Part shown: in pieces, positions 34,740-42,679 of the stretch
How the letters are laid out: the number at the start of each line of letters is the position of its first letter
Numbering within the stretch: the stretch's first letter is position 1
Source: a bacterium
GTDB lineage: Bacteria; UBP6; UBA1177; JAKLFG01
Reading direction: 5' to 3'
Length of the DNA: 64,000 bases
NCBI GenBank assembly: GCA_022709425.1
Contig: JAKLIW010000014.1
Span: forward strand, 1-64,000
Translations under genes and position numbers: made by a program
Notes under the pieces: generated by a model
Seen by the model: the letters and a program-made list of their open reading frames with translations, nothing else
What the model was told of the DNA's origin: nothing
Database searches by the model: none

Positions 34740-36806
34740 CTATCCTTGCTGAGAACGGGACTTCTGATATTCGTCCATAATGCGCTGCTGGATGTCCGGC
34801 GGCACCGGATCGTAGTGAGAAAAACTGATGGTATAGAGGCCGCGACCGTTTGTCATCGAGCGAAGCTTGGTCGAATAGCCGTGGATCTCTTTAAGCGGCA
34901 CCAATGCCTTGACCACCTGATTGCGTCCACGCGAATCCATGCCCTGCGGTTTGCCGCGGCGGCTGGAGATGTCGCCCATGACCGCCCCTGCGTATTCGTC
35001 GGGGACCTCCACTTCAACGGTGTAGAGCGGTTCCAGCAGGACCGGTTTCGCCTTCATGACGGCATCCTTAAAAGCCTGCGAGGCCGCTATTTTGAACGCC
35101 ATTTCGTTCGAATCGACCTCGTGTTCCTTACCGAAGAAGAGGGTCACCCTGCAGTTGATGAACTTGCAACCGGCGAACACACCGTCCTCCATCACTTCGC
35201 GGACACCCTTTTCGACCGCCGGGATGAAACGACCGGAGATGACGCCGCCGACGATCGCGTTGACGAACTCGAAACCTTCGGGATTCGGTTCCAGACGCAG
35301 ATGGACCTCGGCGAACTGACCCGAGCCGCCCGTCTGTTTTTTGTGGCGGTAACTCGTCTCACTGCTACCGCGGATCGTTTCGCGGTACGGTATCTTCGGC
35401 TCTTCGATGCGGACATTGAGTTTATACTGATTGCGGAGTTTGCGGGAGAGCACCTCAAGATGCAACTCGCCGAGTCCGTCGACGAAGAGCTGTTTGAGCT
35501 CGGGGTCGGCCACAAGGCGGAACGATGCGTCCTCGACCTGCATCTTGCGCAGATTGGTCGCGACCTTGTCGGCATCCTCTTTCGATTCGCCGACGAAGGC
35601 GCCGCGCACTATCGCCTCGGGCCATTCGATGAGTTTCAGGGCGAGCGGTTGAGCGTTCTTATCCTTGACGAACTGATCGCCCGTCTTGGTACTCTTGAGT
35701 TTCACGGTGGCCGCGATCTGCCCGGCGACCGCCTTACTGACCGCGACACGATCCTTGCCGCGGACGACGAACAGCTGGCCGAATTTCTCGGCGGCCGAGG
35801 AGTTGGCGTTGTAGAATTCGGTCGCTTCGTCGACCTCGCCCGAGAGAACCTTGAATATGAAGACCTCGCCGAACTGCGGGATCACGTTGACTTTGAAAAC
35901 GATGGCGCGCGGCGCCTCGGCGGGATTCAGAACGACGGTGCCGTCGGGGTAGATCAGCTCGTTCTTGACGGCGGGCGTCGGGAAGAAATCGACGATCGCG
36001 TCGAGCACCAGATCGGTGCCGATCCCCTTATTCGGGGCGCCGAAGAAAAGCGGAAAGAGCGATCCCTTGGCGAAGGCCTTGATGAGGCCGGTGTTGATCT
36101 CCTCGTCGGACAGGGCGCCGTCGGCGAAATATTTCTCCATCAGCGCTTCGTCGCTTTCGGCGACCGCTTCCATGATCTTGGTCTTGTATTCGGCGGCCAT
36201 ATTGGCGGCGTCGCCCGACAGGGCGCTCTCGCCGGTCCGTTTGCCGTCGGTATACTTGAATACCTTGCCTTTGAGCACATCGGCAACCGCGTCGGCGTTC
36301 GGTCCCACCGAGGCCGGGAAGCTGAGCGGCGCCACGTGGATGCCGAGCGTCGATTCGATGCCGTCGATCACCTCGTCCATGGCGAGGTTCTCTTTGTCCA
36401 TCTCGTTGACGAAGAACGCGATCGACCGACCGTAGCGGCGCGCCAGCGCGAACGCCTTCTCGGTGCCGACATCGAGCCCCGAGGTTCCCTTGACCGTCAG
36501 GAGCGCCGATTCGCAGAAGGGCATGGTCGCGGCCAACTCGCCCGAGAAATCGAAATAACCCGGCACATCGACCAGGCAGACCAGATTCTTGCGGTATTCG
36601 GCCGAACAGACCGCCGCCGATATCGAGATGCCGCGGTTGGTCTCTTCTTCCGTGAAGTCGGACACCGTGTTGCCCGCCTCGACCGTCCCCTGACGGTTGA
36701 TGACGCCGCTGTGGAACAGCAGCGACTCGACGAGGGTGGTCTTGCCCGAAGTGCCGTGTCCGGCGACGCACACATTCCGTAATTTGTCACTCGTGTAAAA
36801 TGCCAT
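34740..36806 (-). CDS. Elongation factor G-like GTPase (EF-G2 type)
   Basis: A 688-residue translational GTPase related to EF-G. G1 is GHGTSGKTTLVESLL, the switch region is NTVSDFTEEETNRGIS, G3 is DVPGYFDF in place of the DTPGHVDF of canonical EF-G, and G4 is NEMDKEN in place of NKMD. Domains II-V follow, with QTGGSGQFAEVHLRLEP and the C-terminal GYSTKLRSMTNGRG. The His-to-Tyr change in G3 removes the residue that activates water, but the EF-G-like (EF-G2) subfamily commonly has Tyr there. It is more likely a ribosome-associated accessory factor than the main EF-G. It has a good ribosome site (ggagga) and starts the unit with the triple-DsbA and leuD genes. Confidence 0.85.
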   Translation of the reverse strand: MAFYTSDKLRNVCVAGHGTSGKTTLVESLLFHSGVINRQGTVEAGNTVSDFTEEETNRGISISAAVCSAEYRKNLVCLVDVPGYFDFSGELAATMPFCESALLTVKGTSGLDVGTEKAFALARRYGRSIAFFVNEMDKENLAMDEVIDGIESTLGIHVAPLSFPASVGPNADAVADVLKGKVFKYTDGKRTGESALSGDAANMAAEYKTKIMEAVAESDEALMEKYFADGALSDEEINTGLIKAFAKGSLFPLFFGAPNKGIGTDLVLDAIVDFFPTPAVKNELIYPDGTVVLNPAEAPRAIVFKVNVIPQFGEVFIFKVLSGEVDEATEFYNANSSAAEKFGQLFVVRGKDRVAVSKAVAGQIAATVKLKSTKTGDQFVKDKNAQPLALKLIEWPEAIVRGAFVGESKEDADKVATNLRKMQVEDASFRLVADPELKQLFVDGLGELHLEVLSRKLRNQYKLNVRIEEPKIPYRETIRGSSETSYRHKKQTGGSGQFAEVHLRLEPNPEGFEFVNAIVGGVISGRFIPAVEKGVREVMEDGVFAGCKFINCRVTLFFGKEHEVDSNEMAFKIAASQAFKDAVMKAKPVLLEPLYTVEVEVPDEYAGAVMGDISSRRGKPQGMDSRGRNQVVKALVPLKEIHGYSTKLRSMTNGRGLYTISFSHYDPVPPDIQQRIMDEYQKSRSQQG

Positions 36807-36926
36807 ACGTTCCTCCGATGGTCGTAGCGCTTAAAATCGCAAGCATTAAGGAGTTAATTATAATAGGGTGTTTCGTCAAGTTTTTTCTTCATATTCCGGG
36901 CATTTTCATGGCGTTGAGAGGGTGTT

Positions 36927-37649
36927 TCAGGTGCGGCCGTAGCTATCCTCAAGACGGACGATGTCATCCTCGCCCAGATAGTCGCCGGCCTGCACCTCGA
37001 TGAAATGGAGCCCGGCGGGGCCTCCTTCGGCGCGGTGGACCTGCTCTTTGCCGATAATGAAGACCTGTCCGGGCGCCGCCGGGAGCGCCTGATCGCCGAC
37101 GGTGATGGTGCCGGACCCGGCGACGACGGTCCAGACCTCACTGCGGCGGTGATGGAGCTGGAGCGACAGCTTCTGGCCGGGGGCGACATAGATATGTTTC
37201 ACTTTATGGTCATCCATGAGGCGCAGCGATTCCCACGAACCCCACGGCCGCTCATCGCGCCGTTTTTTGTTATTGAGGATGCGCCGGTAGTGGGCGGTAA
37301 GGGTCGCGGCGTCGCGGCATTCGGCGGCGGGAAGCAACTCGATCCCCGGTTCGCCGGGGTGGGGGAGGAACGAGGCGACCGCCTCCGTGCCGGGAAGCGT
37401 CACGATGAGCGTCGCCGGGAAAAGCGGCCGCAGGATAAGGGCGATACCGCTGAATGAGTGGATGATGTCGGCGGCGGTGATCCGGTCGCGGTGCTTCTCG
37501 ATGAGGGTGCGCACTGCGGAAAACGGCATCGCGTCGAGATCGTGTTGGCGCAGGTCGATCGTGTCGGCCGTCACGGTGCCGTCAAAGGGCGGCGGGACGA
37601 TGTTCTTGAGCGATTCGCCTTTGTGCGGGGTCAGGAACAGGACCTTCAT
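36927..37649 (-). CDS. PMI type II-like cupin protein with an unusual N-terminal half
   Basis: A 240-residue protein. Residues about 135-240 form the mannose-6-phosphate isomerase cupin usually found at the end of ManC: PWGSWESLRL, HIYVAPGQKLSLQLHHRRSEVWTVV with the metal-binding His pair, FIIGKEQVHRA and the ending YLGEDDIVRLEDSYGR. The first 130 residues are not the guanylyltransferase domain; they look like a shortened glycosyltransferase-type Rossmann segment (MKVLFLTPHKGES, ADIIHSFSGIAL, LIVTLPGTEAVASF). It may interconvert fructose-6-phosphate and mannose-6-phosphate, complementing the enzyme at 20549. The ATG at 37649 has ggagag upstream and is preferred to a 10-codon extension. Confidence 0.75.
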   Translation of the reverse strand: MKVLFLTPHKGESLKNIVPPPFDGTVTADTIDLRQHDLDAMPFSAVRTLIEKHRDRITAADIIHSFSGIALILRPLFPATLIVTLPGTEAVASFLPHPGEPGIELLPAAECRDAATLTAHYRRILNNKKRRDERPWGSWESLRLMDDHKVKHIYVAPGQKLSLQLHHRRSEVWTVVAGSGTITVGDQALPAAPGQVFIIGKEQVHRAEGGPAGLHFIEVQAGDYLGEDDIVRLEDSYGRT

Positions 37650-37711
37650 GCAACTCTCCCTTCGGTGGTCACGGGGCATCCTACGCTAAAAAAACGGGCG
37701 CGTCAATGGGT

Positions 37712-38488
37712 TCAGTCGGCGAAGAGTACGATGCCGGGGGTGGCGCCGTTCGCGGCGGGGAGCGTCTCGATGAGACAGCGGCGGAAGGCCGGTTCGACGA
37801 TATTGTAGAGGTGCGACGGCGATGCGGTCATCATGAGCCACCCCTTTTCGAGACTGGTGGCAGTGAAAAGGTTCTCGCCGAGCGATCCGGCGCGGACCCC
37901 GGAGTGGCGGACGCTTCCCTCGCTCCCCGAGTAGTGGGGAAGTGCGCCGTTCTTCATCCGGGCGGCGGCGTTCCGGAGGGCGGGGGCGAGCGCTTGGTCG
38001 AGGGTGAGCGGCGGCAGGCCCGCTTTTTTGCGGAGCGCGTTCATCGAGCCGAGGAGGTCGCCGGTGAAGGGTTCGGCGGCGGCGGGGCGGATATCTTTCT
38101 GCCAGATGACGACCGGTCCCTGCGCGGCGACGCCAACCAGTTGCAGGCTGGTGAGCGTCCCTTTGTCGAGCACCGCTATCCGTTTCTGCGTCGCTTCGAT
38201 GCGGCGCACGGTGAGTCCTTCGCGGATGAAGAGGCGGTAGTTGGTGAAGTTCTTGTCGGGGGTTATCGTCAGCGCGAAGCCGTCGGCGCTCTTTTCGAGC
38301 GTGACGGCGGTCGTGTCGAGCCGTTTGAAGTGGTAGCGCGTGCCGTCAGCCGTCGCGCAGAATTCCTTGTCGGGGCACTTCTCGGTCGTTTCGATGGCGA
38401 CATTGCGGTAGAGGAGGCCTTCGGCGGCGGCCTTTTGCAAAAGGTCATATTCGGTGAGTGTCAGGAACATCAGTGCAAGTAACATCAT
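37712..38488 (-). CDS. CAP (SCP/PR-1)-domain secreted protein
   Basis: A 258-residue exported protein. After a short hydrophobic start (MMLLALMFLTL) comes a beta-rich N-terminal domain with a Cys pair (KCPDKEFC). The C-terminal CAP domain then has MNALRKKAGLPPLTLDQALAPALRNAA, a family His region (LPHYSG), SLGENLF and a final block SPSHLYNIVEPAFRRCLI. CAP proteins are secreted and can act as proteases, lipid binders or toxins; activity here is unknown. Its ATG overlaps the stop of the Asp-rich lipoprotein (ATGA), a coupling identical in form to that at 15903-15906. No transcript signal separates them, so they should be made together. Confidence 0.8.
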   Translation of the reverse strand: MMLLALMFLTLTEYDLLQKAAAEGLLYRNVAIETTEKCPDKEFCATADGTRYHFKRLDTTAVTLEKSADGFALTITPDKNFTNYRLFIREGLTVRRIEATQKRIAVLDKGTLTSLQLVGVAAQGPVVIWQKDIRPAAAEPFTGDLLGSMNALRKKAGLPPLTLDQALAPALRNAAARMKNGALPHYSGSEGSVRHSGVRAGSLGENLFTATSLEKGWLMMTASPSHLYNIVEPAFRRCLIETLPAANGATPGIVLFAD

Positions 38489-40128
38489 TTCATCCCCTCA
38501 AACGGACAATTCTCCGAATGCTCCAAACAATAAGCATCCATGTCTCGTAGGATCAGGTCTCTGTTGGATCGAAAGACAATCCATTGGTCGTAAAAATACG
38601 GGTCTTGATATTCAATATCGCTGTTAATGCCTTCTTCCAGACAGAAATGTTTTTTATCCGAAAAACGATAATAACAAAGATTGTATATGTCGGAAGGACT
38701 GCCCTCTTTTATATACTTAAGATAGAGAAGAAAATCTTCGTTTGCTTGGTATACTTGCAGGTATTTGTCAGATGAGAAAAGAGGTAAAGATGTCACCGTC
38801 GTTTCTTGGTCTCCGGTAACTTCCACGGTTGCCTGATAAACGGTCGCTCCCTCGCTTCCCGTCTCAACCGAGTAGTAAAATGTGTTCTCGATTCCCCATA
38901 TCGGTTTGCGGGCGATCTCGCCCGCTTTGCTTACGATCCTGCAACTCGATTCGCCTTTGGCGAGATCGCAGAAAAATACGCGCAAGAGATTGTCTATGTA
39001 GTTATAAGAAACCAAATAACTTCCCTGTATTCCCGGCTGTCCGATACCATAGGAAGGGGAGGTTCCAAAGTTCAATTCGACCCACTTGTCCCACTCGCCG
39101 ATCTTGGTATAATATCCGCGCATGGGCTCATGGCGATTGCCCGTGAGCGGCACAAGATTCATGGCGAGATACTGGTCGCTGGCGACAATGTCTCTCACAT
39201 ACGAAAGTTTCTGTGGCATCTTCCATGTTTTGCCGTATTCTTTTCTGACGAAATGATAATAATACGGAACTTCTTCGTATTTTTCCTCCCATACCGTCGA
39301 GAAATCGGTGGTGCCGCCAAAGAAATATTCTCCATTTGAAAATGGAGAGATTGCCAATCCTCGACCAATGCGTATGAGTTTTCTGGAATCAAGATCATAT
39401 ACGAAATCACCGGCATCATACGGAGAAGCGGTGCTGGAATAAAAAGAAAGTCGAGACCCTTTCAAGGAGTAAAGAGGGAACTCCATGGGGTATGTTCCCC
39501 AGCAATATGGTGTAAGAATATAGTCATAGGAGTTCTGGAGTATTTTGGGGTCGAGAACGGCGCTTATCGCTTCTTCACAGGGTGCGCGCGTCACCGCTTC
39601 GTGTGGATAATTCTCCGCGCACTGGTCATATATCTTCGGCGTACATTCGGAAAGAGGCCATTGCTCCTCGATCCTCAATTGATACCAGAGTTCTTTTATG
39701 CCATCCGGGTCGGATGACTGCTCCGGTTTCGTGTTGTGCCATACGAACGGCACCCGCTCCAGCATCCCGGCCCACGGATCGTCATTCACCTCGACCGGAT
39801 CCTTGTCGCCGGGGCCGATGTGGGTGTCGGTGTCAGGCGCGACATCCTCGTCCTCTAATGTTTCATCGCTGGCCACATCTTCGTCGAAGAGGCCAACCTC
39901 TTTGTCTAATGCCCCTGTGTCATCCGTCGCCGGAGTGTCGGTATCGACCGGCGGCGCGTCGGCGTCGTTCTTGGCGGTGTGTGTGGTGCAGGCGGCGAGA
40001 AGGAGCGCGAAGGCACAGAATAACCTCAACCCGACCTTCTCCTTGGAAAAGGAGAATGAGTAACCGGTATCGCCCTCGCCCTTTACAAGGAGAGGGCGGC
40101 GCAGCCGGGTGAGGTATTGATTTCTCAT
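38485..40128 (-). CDS. Asp-rich-linker lipoprotein with palindromic element in its N-terminus
   Basis: A 547-residue lipoprotein (lipobox LLLAAC) with an acidic linker (TAKNDADAPPVDTDTPATDD) like that of the paralogue at 15903-17558. The propeller-like body (RLSFYSSTASPYDAGDFVYD, YLVSYNYIDNLLRVFFCDL) ends LILRDMDAYCLEHSENCPFEGMK, the shared signature. From the ATG at 40128 the first 33 residues are encoded mostly by a 91-base palindromic repeat. A second possible start is TTG at 40029, which has AAGGAG about 9 bases upstream and gives a compact signal peptide (MRLFCAFALLLAAC). The promoter at 40135-40163 would start transcription almost at 40128. The stop overlaps the CAP gene by ATGA. Confidence 0.75.
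   Translation of the reverse strand: MRNQYLTRLRRPLLVKGEGDTGYSFSFSKEKVGLRLFCAFALLLAACTTHTAKNDADAPPVDTDTPATDDTGALDKEVGLFDEDVASDETLEDEDVAPDTDTHIGPGDKDPVEVNDDPWAGMLERVPFVWHNTKPEQSSDPDGIKELWYQLRIEEQWPLSECTPKIYDQCAENYPHEAVTRAPCEEAISAVLDPKILQNSYDYILTPYCWGTYPMEFPLYSLKGSRLSFYSSTASPYDAGDFVYDLDSRKLIRIGRGLAISPFSNGEYFFGGTTDFSTVWEEKYEEVPYYYHFVRKEYGKTWKMPQKLSYVRDIVASDQYLAMNLVPLTGNRHEPMRGYYTKIGEWDKWVELNFGTSPSYGIGQPGIQGSYLVSYNYIDNLLRVFFCDLAKGESSCRIVSKAGEIARKPIWGIENTFYYSVETGSEGATVYQATVEVTGDQETTVTSLPLFSSDKYLQVYQANEDFLLYLKYIKEGSPSDIYNLCYYRFSDKKHFCLEEGINSDIEYQDPYFYDQWIVFRSNRDLILRDMDAYCLEHSENCPFEGMK
40024..40114. repeat. 91-base palindromic element inside a lipoprotein start
   Basis: The element runs from cctcaacccg to gccgggtgagg, with complementary ends, and contains two hairpins: TTCTCCTT-ggaa-AAGGAGAA and CGCCCTC...GAGGGCG. 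It resembles the small non-autonomous palindromic repeats scattered in intergenic DNA of many uncultured bacteria. Here it lies in frame within the signal-peptide coding region (translated RLRRPLLVKGEGDTGYSFS), adding no stop codon. Confidence 0.7.
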
Positions 40129-40134
40129 GCGCCG

Positions 40135-40163
40135 ATTATAGCGAGCCGCGAAATGAAAGTAAA
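40135..40163 (-). promoter_or_regulatory. Predicted promoter for lipoprotein/CAP operon
   Basis: On the minus strand TTTACT (40163-40158) and a perfect TATAAT (40140-40135) are 17 bases apart. The expected transcript start falls at about 40127-40129, on the ATG at 40128, implying a leaderless message or use of the downstream TTG. Confidence 0.55.
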
Positions 40164-40185
40164 GCCTCCGCCGGCCAAATATTTC

Positions 40186-40212
40186 TTGACAATAGCCGCC
40201 GCCGTGTATAAT
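40186..40212 (+). promoter_or_regulatory. Predicted promoter of tRNA-Leu(CAG)
   Basis: A perfect TTGACA (40186-40191) and a perfect TATAAT (40207-40212), with a short 15-base spacer and a TG before the -10 box, lie 27 bases before the tRNA. Confidence 0.65.
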
Positions 40213-40238
40213 CGGCAACGGCTTTTTTACAGCTGAGT

Positions 40239-40325
40239 GCCGGGATGGTGAAATTGGCAGACGCGCTGGATTCAGGTTCCAGTGGGGGCAACTCCGTGCA
40301 GGTTCGATTCCTGTTCCCGGCACCA
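40239..40325 (+). tRNA. tRNA-Leu (anticodon CAG)
   Basis: An 87-base class II tRNA. The acceptor GCCGGGA/TCCCGGC pairs fully, anticodon stem CTGGA/TCCAG closes loop TTCAGGT with anticodon CAG (reads CUG), and the long variable arm and encoded CCA are present. Confidence 0.96.
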
Positions 40326-40375
40326 CTCTTTTAATTCCAGTTCAGCGCTTTTCAGGCAGATAATTGACGAAGGGA

Positions 40376-41416
40376 TCAGTCTTCCCAGACCGTGGGATTG
40401 GGCGGGAAAAAGGCGTCTCTTTCCTGCATCAGGGTATCGCAGTCATAACTATCGTCGATCGGAACGAGGATGACCGGGCTGAGGCTGTAATCGTCGCCGT
40501 TGGGGCCGCGGTATTGCAGCCATTCTCCCGTCTGATTCTTCAGAAGGATGTTGGTGGCGTCGATGATGAGCTGTTCCGATTCGTCGCGTACGATACCTTC
40601 GATGTTCCCGCTCTGGGTGAGATAGGCGTCAAAGGCGAAAACCTCTCTGCGGGCGACATATAACTTTTCCATCTTATTGAACATGTTGATAAAGACGGTG
40701 ACCCCCGGGTTCCCGTCGAAGTCGGCGTCGACCAGCCGCGGATCGTCCGGTTTTATAGAGTCGGGAAGATGGTTGTTGTACGGGTCTTCATAGGCGATCC
40801 CCAGAAGGGTCGGCGTTTCCGGCCGGTAGAGAAAGAGGTCGCCGTTCGCGTCTTTTTTTATCTCGATGAAGGTGGAGTCGGGGATGATCGCCCGGGTCAT
40901 CGCATCGGGCACTATCGCGGTGAAGTTCTGGTTCGATATCTGTTCCGAATGGCAGAAGCGGTCGGTTATCTTCAGTTTGCCGTCCTCTTTCTCGAAGGTG
41001 GTGAAGCCGTAGGAGATGATGAGGTTCTTGAAGATCCCCATCAGGCCCATGTCGGAGTAGTAGGCCACGATGTCATAGTGGGCATAACGGCCTGCGGCGC
41101 GGTCCATGAGAAGTTCTTCGGTCATCTCCTCATCGGGCAGTTCGGTAGTGTCGGAAATATCGTCCGGGGTCTCATCCGGCATCTCATCGACAAGTTCCTG
41201 ATCGTCGACCACAAGTTCGTCGGTCACCGTATCATCGATCCCAACGACCGGCGCGTCATCGACCGTGACGGCCTCTTCCCCGGTAACGACATCCTCGTCG
41301 GTCACGACCGTCTCATCCGGCCCGGTCGATTGGTCGACGGTGCGCACCTCGTTCTCGCCGCAGGAGACGATCAGCAGAAAACTCAAGAGAACAAAAATCT
41401 CCGCACATGATCTCAT
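40376..41416 (-). CDS. Asp/Glu-rich-linker lipoprotein, function unknown
   Basis: A 346-residue lipoprotein with lipobox LLIVSC and a very long acidic, Val/Thr-rich linker (about 20-110, such as DETVVTDEDVVTGEEAV). The folded part (about 120-346) has no clear match: it includes AHYDIVAYYSDMGLMGIFKNL, PGVTVFINMFNKMEKLYVARRE and a Cys pair (YDCDT, FCHSE). It shares the linker style of the two propeller lipoproteins but not their closing LRDMD signature, so it is a relative in architecture only. The ATG at 41416 has GGAGG upstream; the longer frame is rejected. Transcribed alone toward tRNA-Leu. Confidence 0.7.
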   Translation of the reverse strand: MRSCAEIFVLLSFLLIVSCGENEVRTVDQSTGPDETVVTDEDVVTGEEAVTVDDAPVVGIDDTVTDELVVDDQELVDEMPDETPDDISDTTELPDEEMTEELLMDRAAGRYAHYDIVAYYSDMGLMGIFKNLIISYGFTTFEKEDGKLKITDRFCHSEQISNQNFTAIVPDAMTRAIIPDSTFIEIKKDANGDLFLYRPETPTLLGIAYEDPYNNHLPDSIKPDDPRLVDADFDGNPGVTVFINMFNKMEKLYVARREVFAFDAYLTQSGNIEGIVRDESEQLIIDATNILLKNQTGEWLQYRGPNGDDYSLSPVILVPIDDSYDCDTLMQERDAFFPPNPTVWED

Positions 41417-41581
41417 CGGCAACCTCCGTAAGGGTGAAAAAACAAAAGCCAAGAGGATGCCTATCAGAGGAAAAGGGAGATTTCGTCCTTGCTCTTGAAT
41501 TTTCGTAAAAGAGGACCTTTTTTATCGGGCGGGGCGTTCTTATTTTCGAATGGGAACGGTCCGGCGGTTCTTAACAATCGG

Positions 41582-42679
41582 TCATTTCTGGTTTTTCAGG
41601 GATCTCCGGTATTCCGTCGGGGTCATACCCGTCGATCTTTTGAAGAAGTTGTTGAAGGCCGATTTTGTACGGAAACCCGCCTGCAGGGATATCTCCAATA
41701 TCGTTGTGTTGTCGAGGGCGGGGTCCATGAATCGCGACTTCACCTCTTCAACGCGCAGTTCGTTGATGTAGGTCATAAAGTTCTTGCCCAATCGCAGGTT
41801 GAGGTAGCGGCCCAGAAGGTAGGGGGGAACATGAACAAGGTCGGCCAGCGTGGCGATAGTGAGATCAAGATCGAGATAGGGCTTTTGCTCTTTCATGACC
41901 TTTTCCAATCGCGCGGCGATGGTCTGCGCGTACTCCTCGTTGAGGGGCGAGGGGGGCGCTTTTTCCTCCTGCAGAGAGGATGCCATCTTGCGGGACTGGG
42001 AGAAGATGTCGGGATGCGAAAAGGCGAAATAGGCGAACAGGTAGATCCATGAGGTCGCGGCGGCGTAGAGCGTGAACTCGTGAACGACCGGGATCAAGGG
42101 ACAGCAGGCGATAAGATGCGGCCGCAGGGGGACAAAGATGAACTGCAAGGCATCGATGAACAGCCAGAGCAGGACCGATGCCTGCAGCCACGAAAAGGTG
42201 GGTTCGTCCTCTGCACTGTAGTGAAGGCGCGTGTTCTTGTAGGTGCGTATCCGCAGCAGCATCAGGATCGAATAGACCGACGAAACGGTCAGGGAGTAAA
42301 AGAAAGAGAGGCGGAAGAAGAGGTCGGACAGGTCGTTCATCAAAACGACGGGGACTACGAAAAGAGCCGCATAGCCCGTCAAGGCGGCGAAATGGAACGC
42401 ATCTTTCCGCGAGAGCCTGTCGGTGGCGCCGGTGATGAGCAGAATATACAGATAAAAGAGCGGCCACGAGACGCTGATGAAGGTGTTCGCGACGACGATG
42501 AACTCTTTTGAGTAGTTGAGGTAACTATATTTTCCGAGAAACACAAGGAGCAGCATCGTGGAGTAGAAAAATATCGCGATCCCGAGGATCCTATTGCTCA
42601 GATCCTCGTTCCTGTTGAATATCTTGATCAGGGCGAATAGTATCCCCGGGAAAGCGCCCAATGCAAGGATGAGCGTCAT
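41582..42679 (-). CDS. Membrane-bound AraC-family transcription regulator
   Basis: A 365-residue protein with seven or so predicted N-terminal membrane helices (from ILALGAFPGILFALIKIF to YAAATSWIYLFAYFAFS). A C-terminal AraC DNA-binding domain (about 265-365) follows with two helix-turn-helix units: TIATLADLVHVPPYLLGRYL and TTILEISLQAGFRTKSAFNNFFKRSTGMTPTEYR. Membrane AraC proteins sense envelope or small-molecule signals without a separate kinase; the signal here is unknown. It overlaps the trmB stop/start region by ATGA at 42676-42679 and is the last gene of the chemotaxis-led operon. Confidence 0.88.
   Translation of the reverse strand: MTLILALGAFPGILFALIKIFNRNEDLSNRILGIAIFFYSTMLLLVFLGKYSYLNYSKEFIVVANTFISVSWPLFYLYILLITGATDRLSRKDAFHFAALTGYAALFVVPVVLMNDLSDLFFRLSFFYSLTVSSVYSILMLLRIRTYKNTRLHYSAEDEPTFSWLQASVLLWLFIDALQFIFVPLRPHLIACCPLIPVVHEFTLYAAATSWIYLFAYFAFSHPDIFSQSRKMASSLQEEKAPPSPLNEEYAQTIAARLEKVMKEQKPYLDLDLTIATLADLVHVPPYLLGRYLNLRLGKNFMTYINELRVEEVKSRFMDPALDNTTILEISLQAGFRTKSAFNNFFKRSTGMTPTEYRRSLKNQK

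Noticed and set aside
33558-36782. A 1074-codon open frame on the plus strand
   Set aside because: It is antisense to the triple-DsbA and EF-G-like genes, both of which are clearly coding.
34740-36806. Main translation elongation factor EF-G (fusA)
   Set aside because: G3 and G4 differ from canonical EF-G (DVPGY, NEMD) and no ribosomal-protein or tuf genes are nearby, so an EF-G2-type paralogue fits better.
40129-40326. A 66-codon upstream extension of the lipoprotein at 38485-40128
   Set aside because: It reads through tRNA-Leu(CAG) and its promoter (MVPGTGIEPARSCPHW is the usual translated-tRNA artefact).
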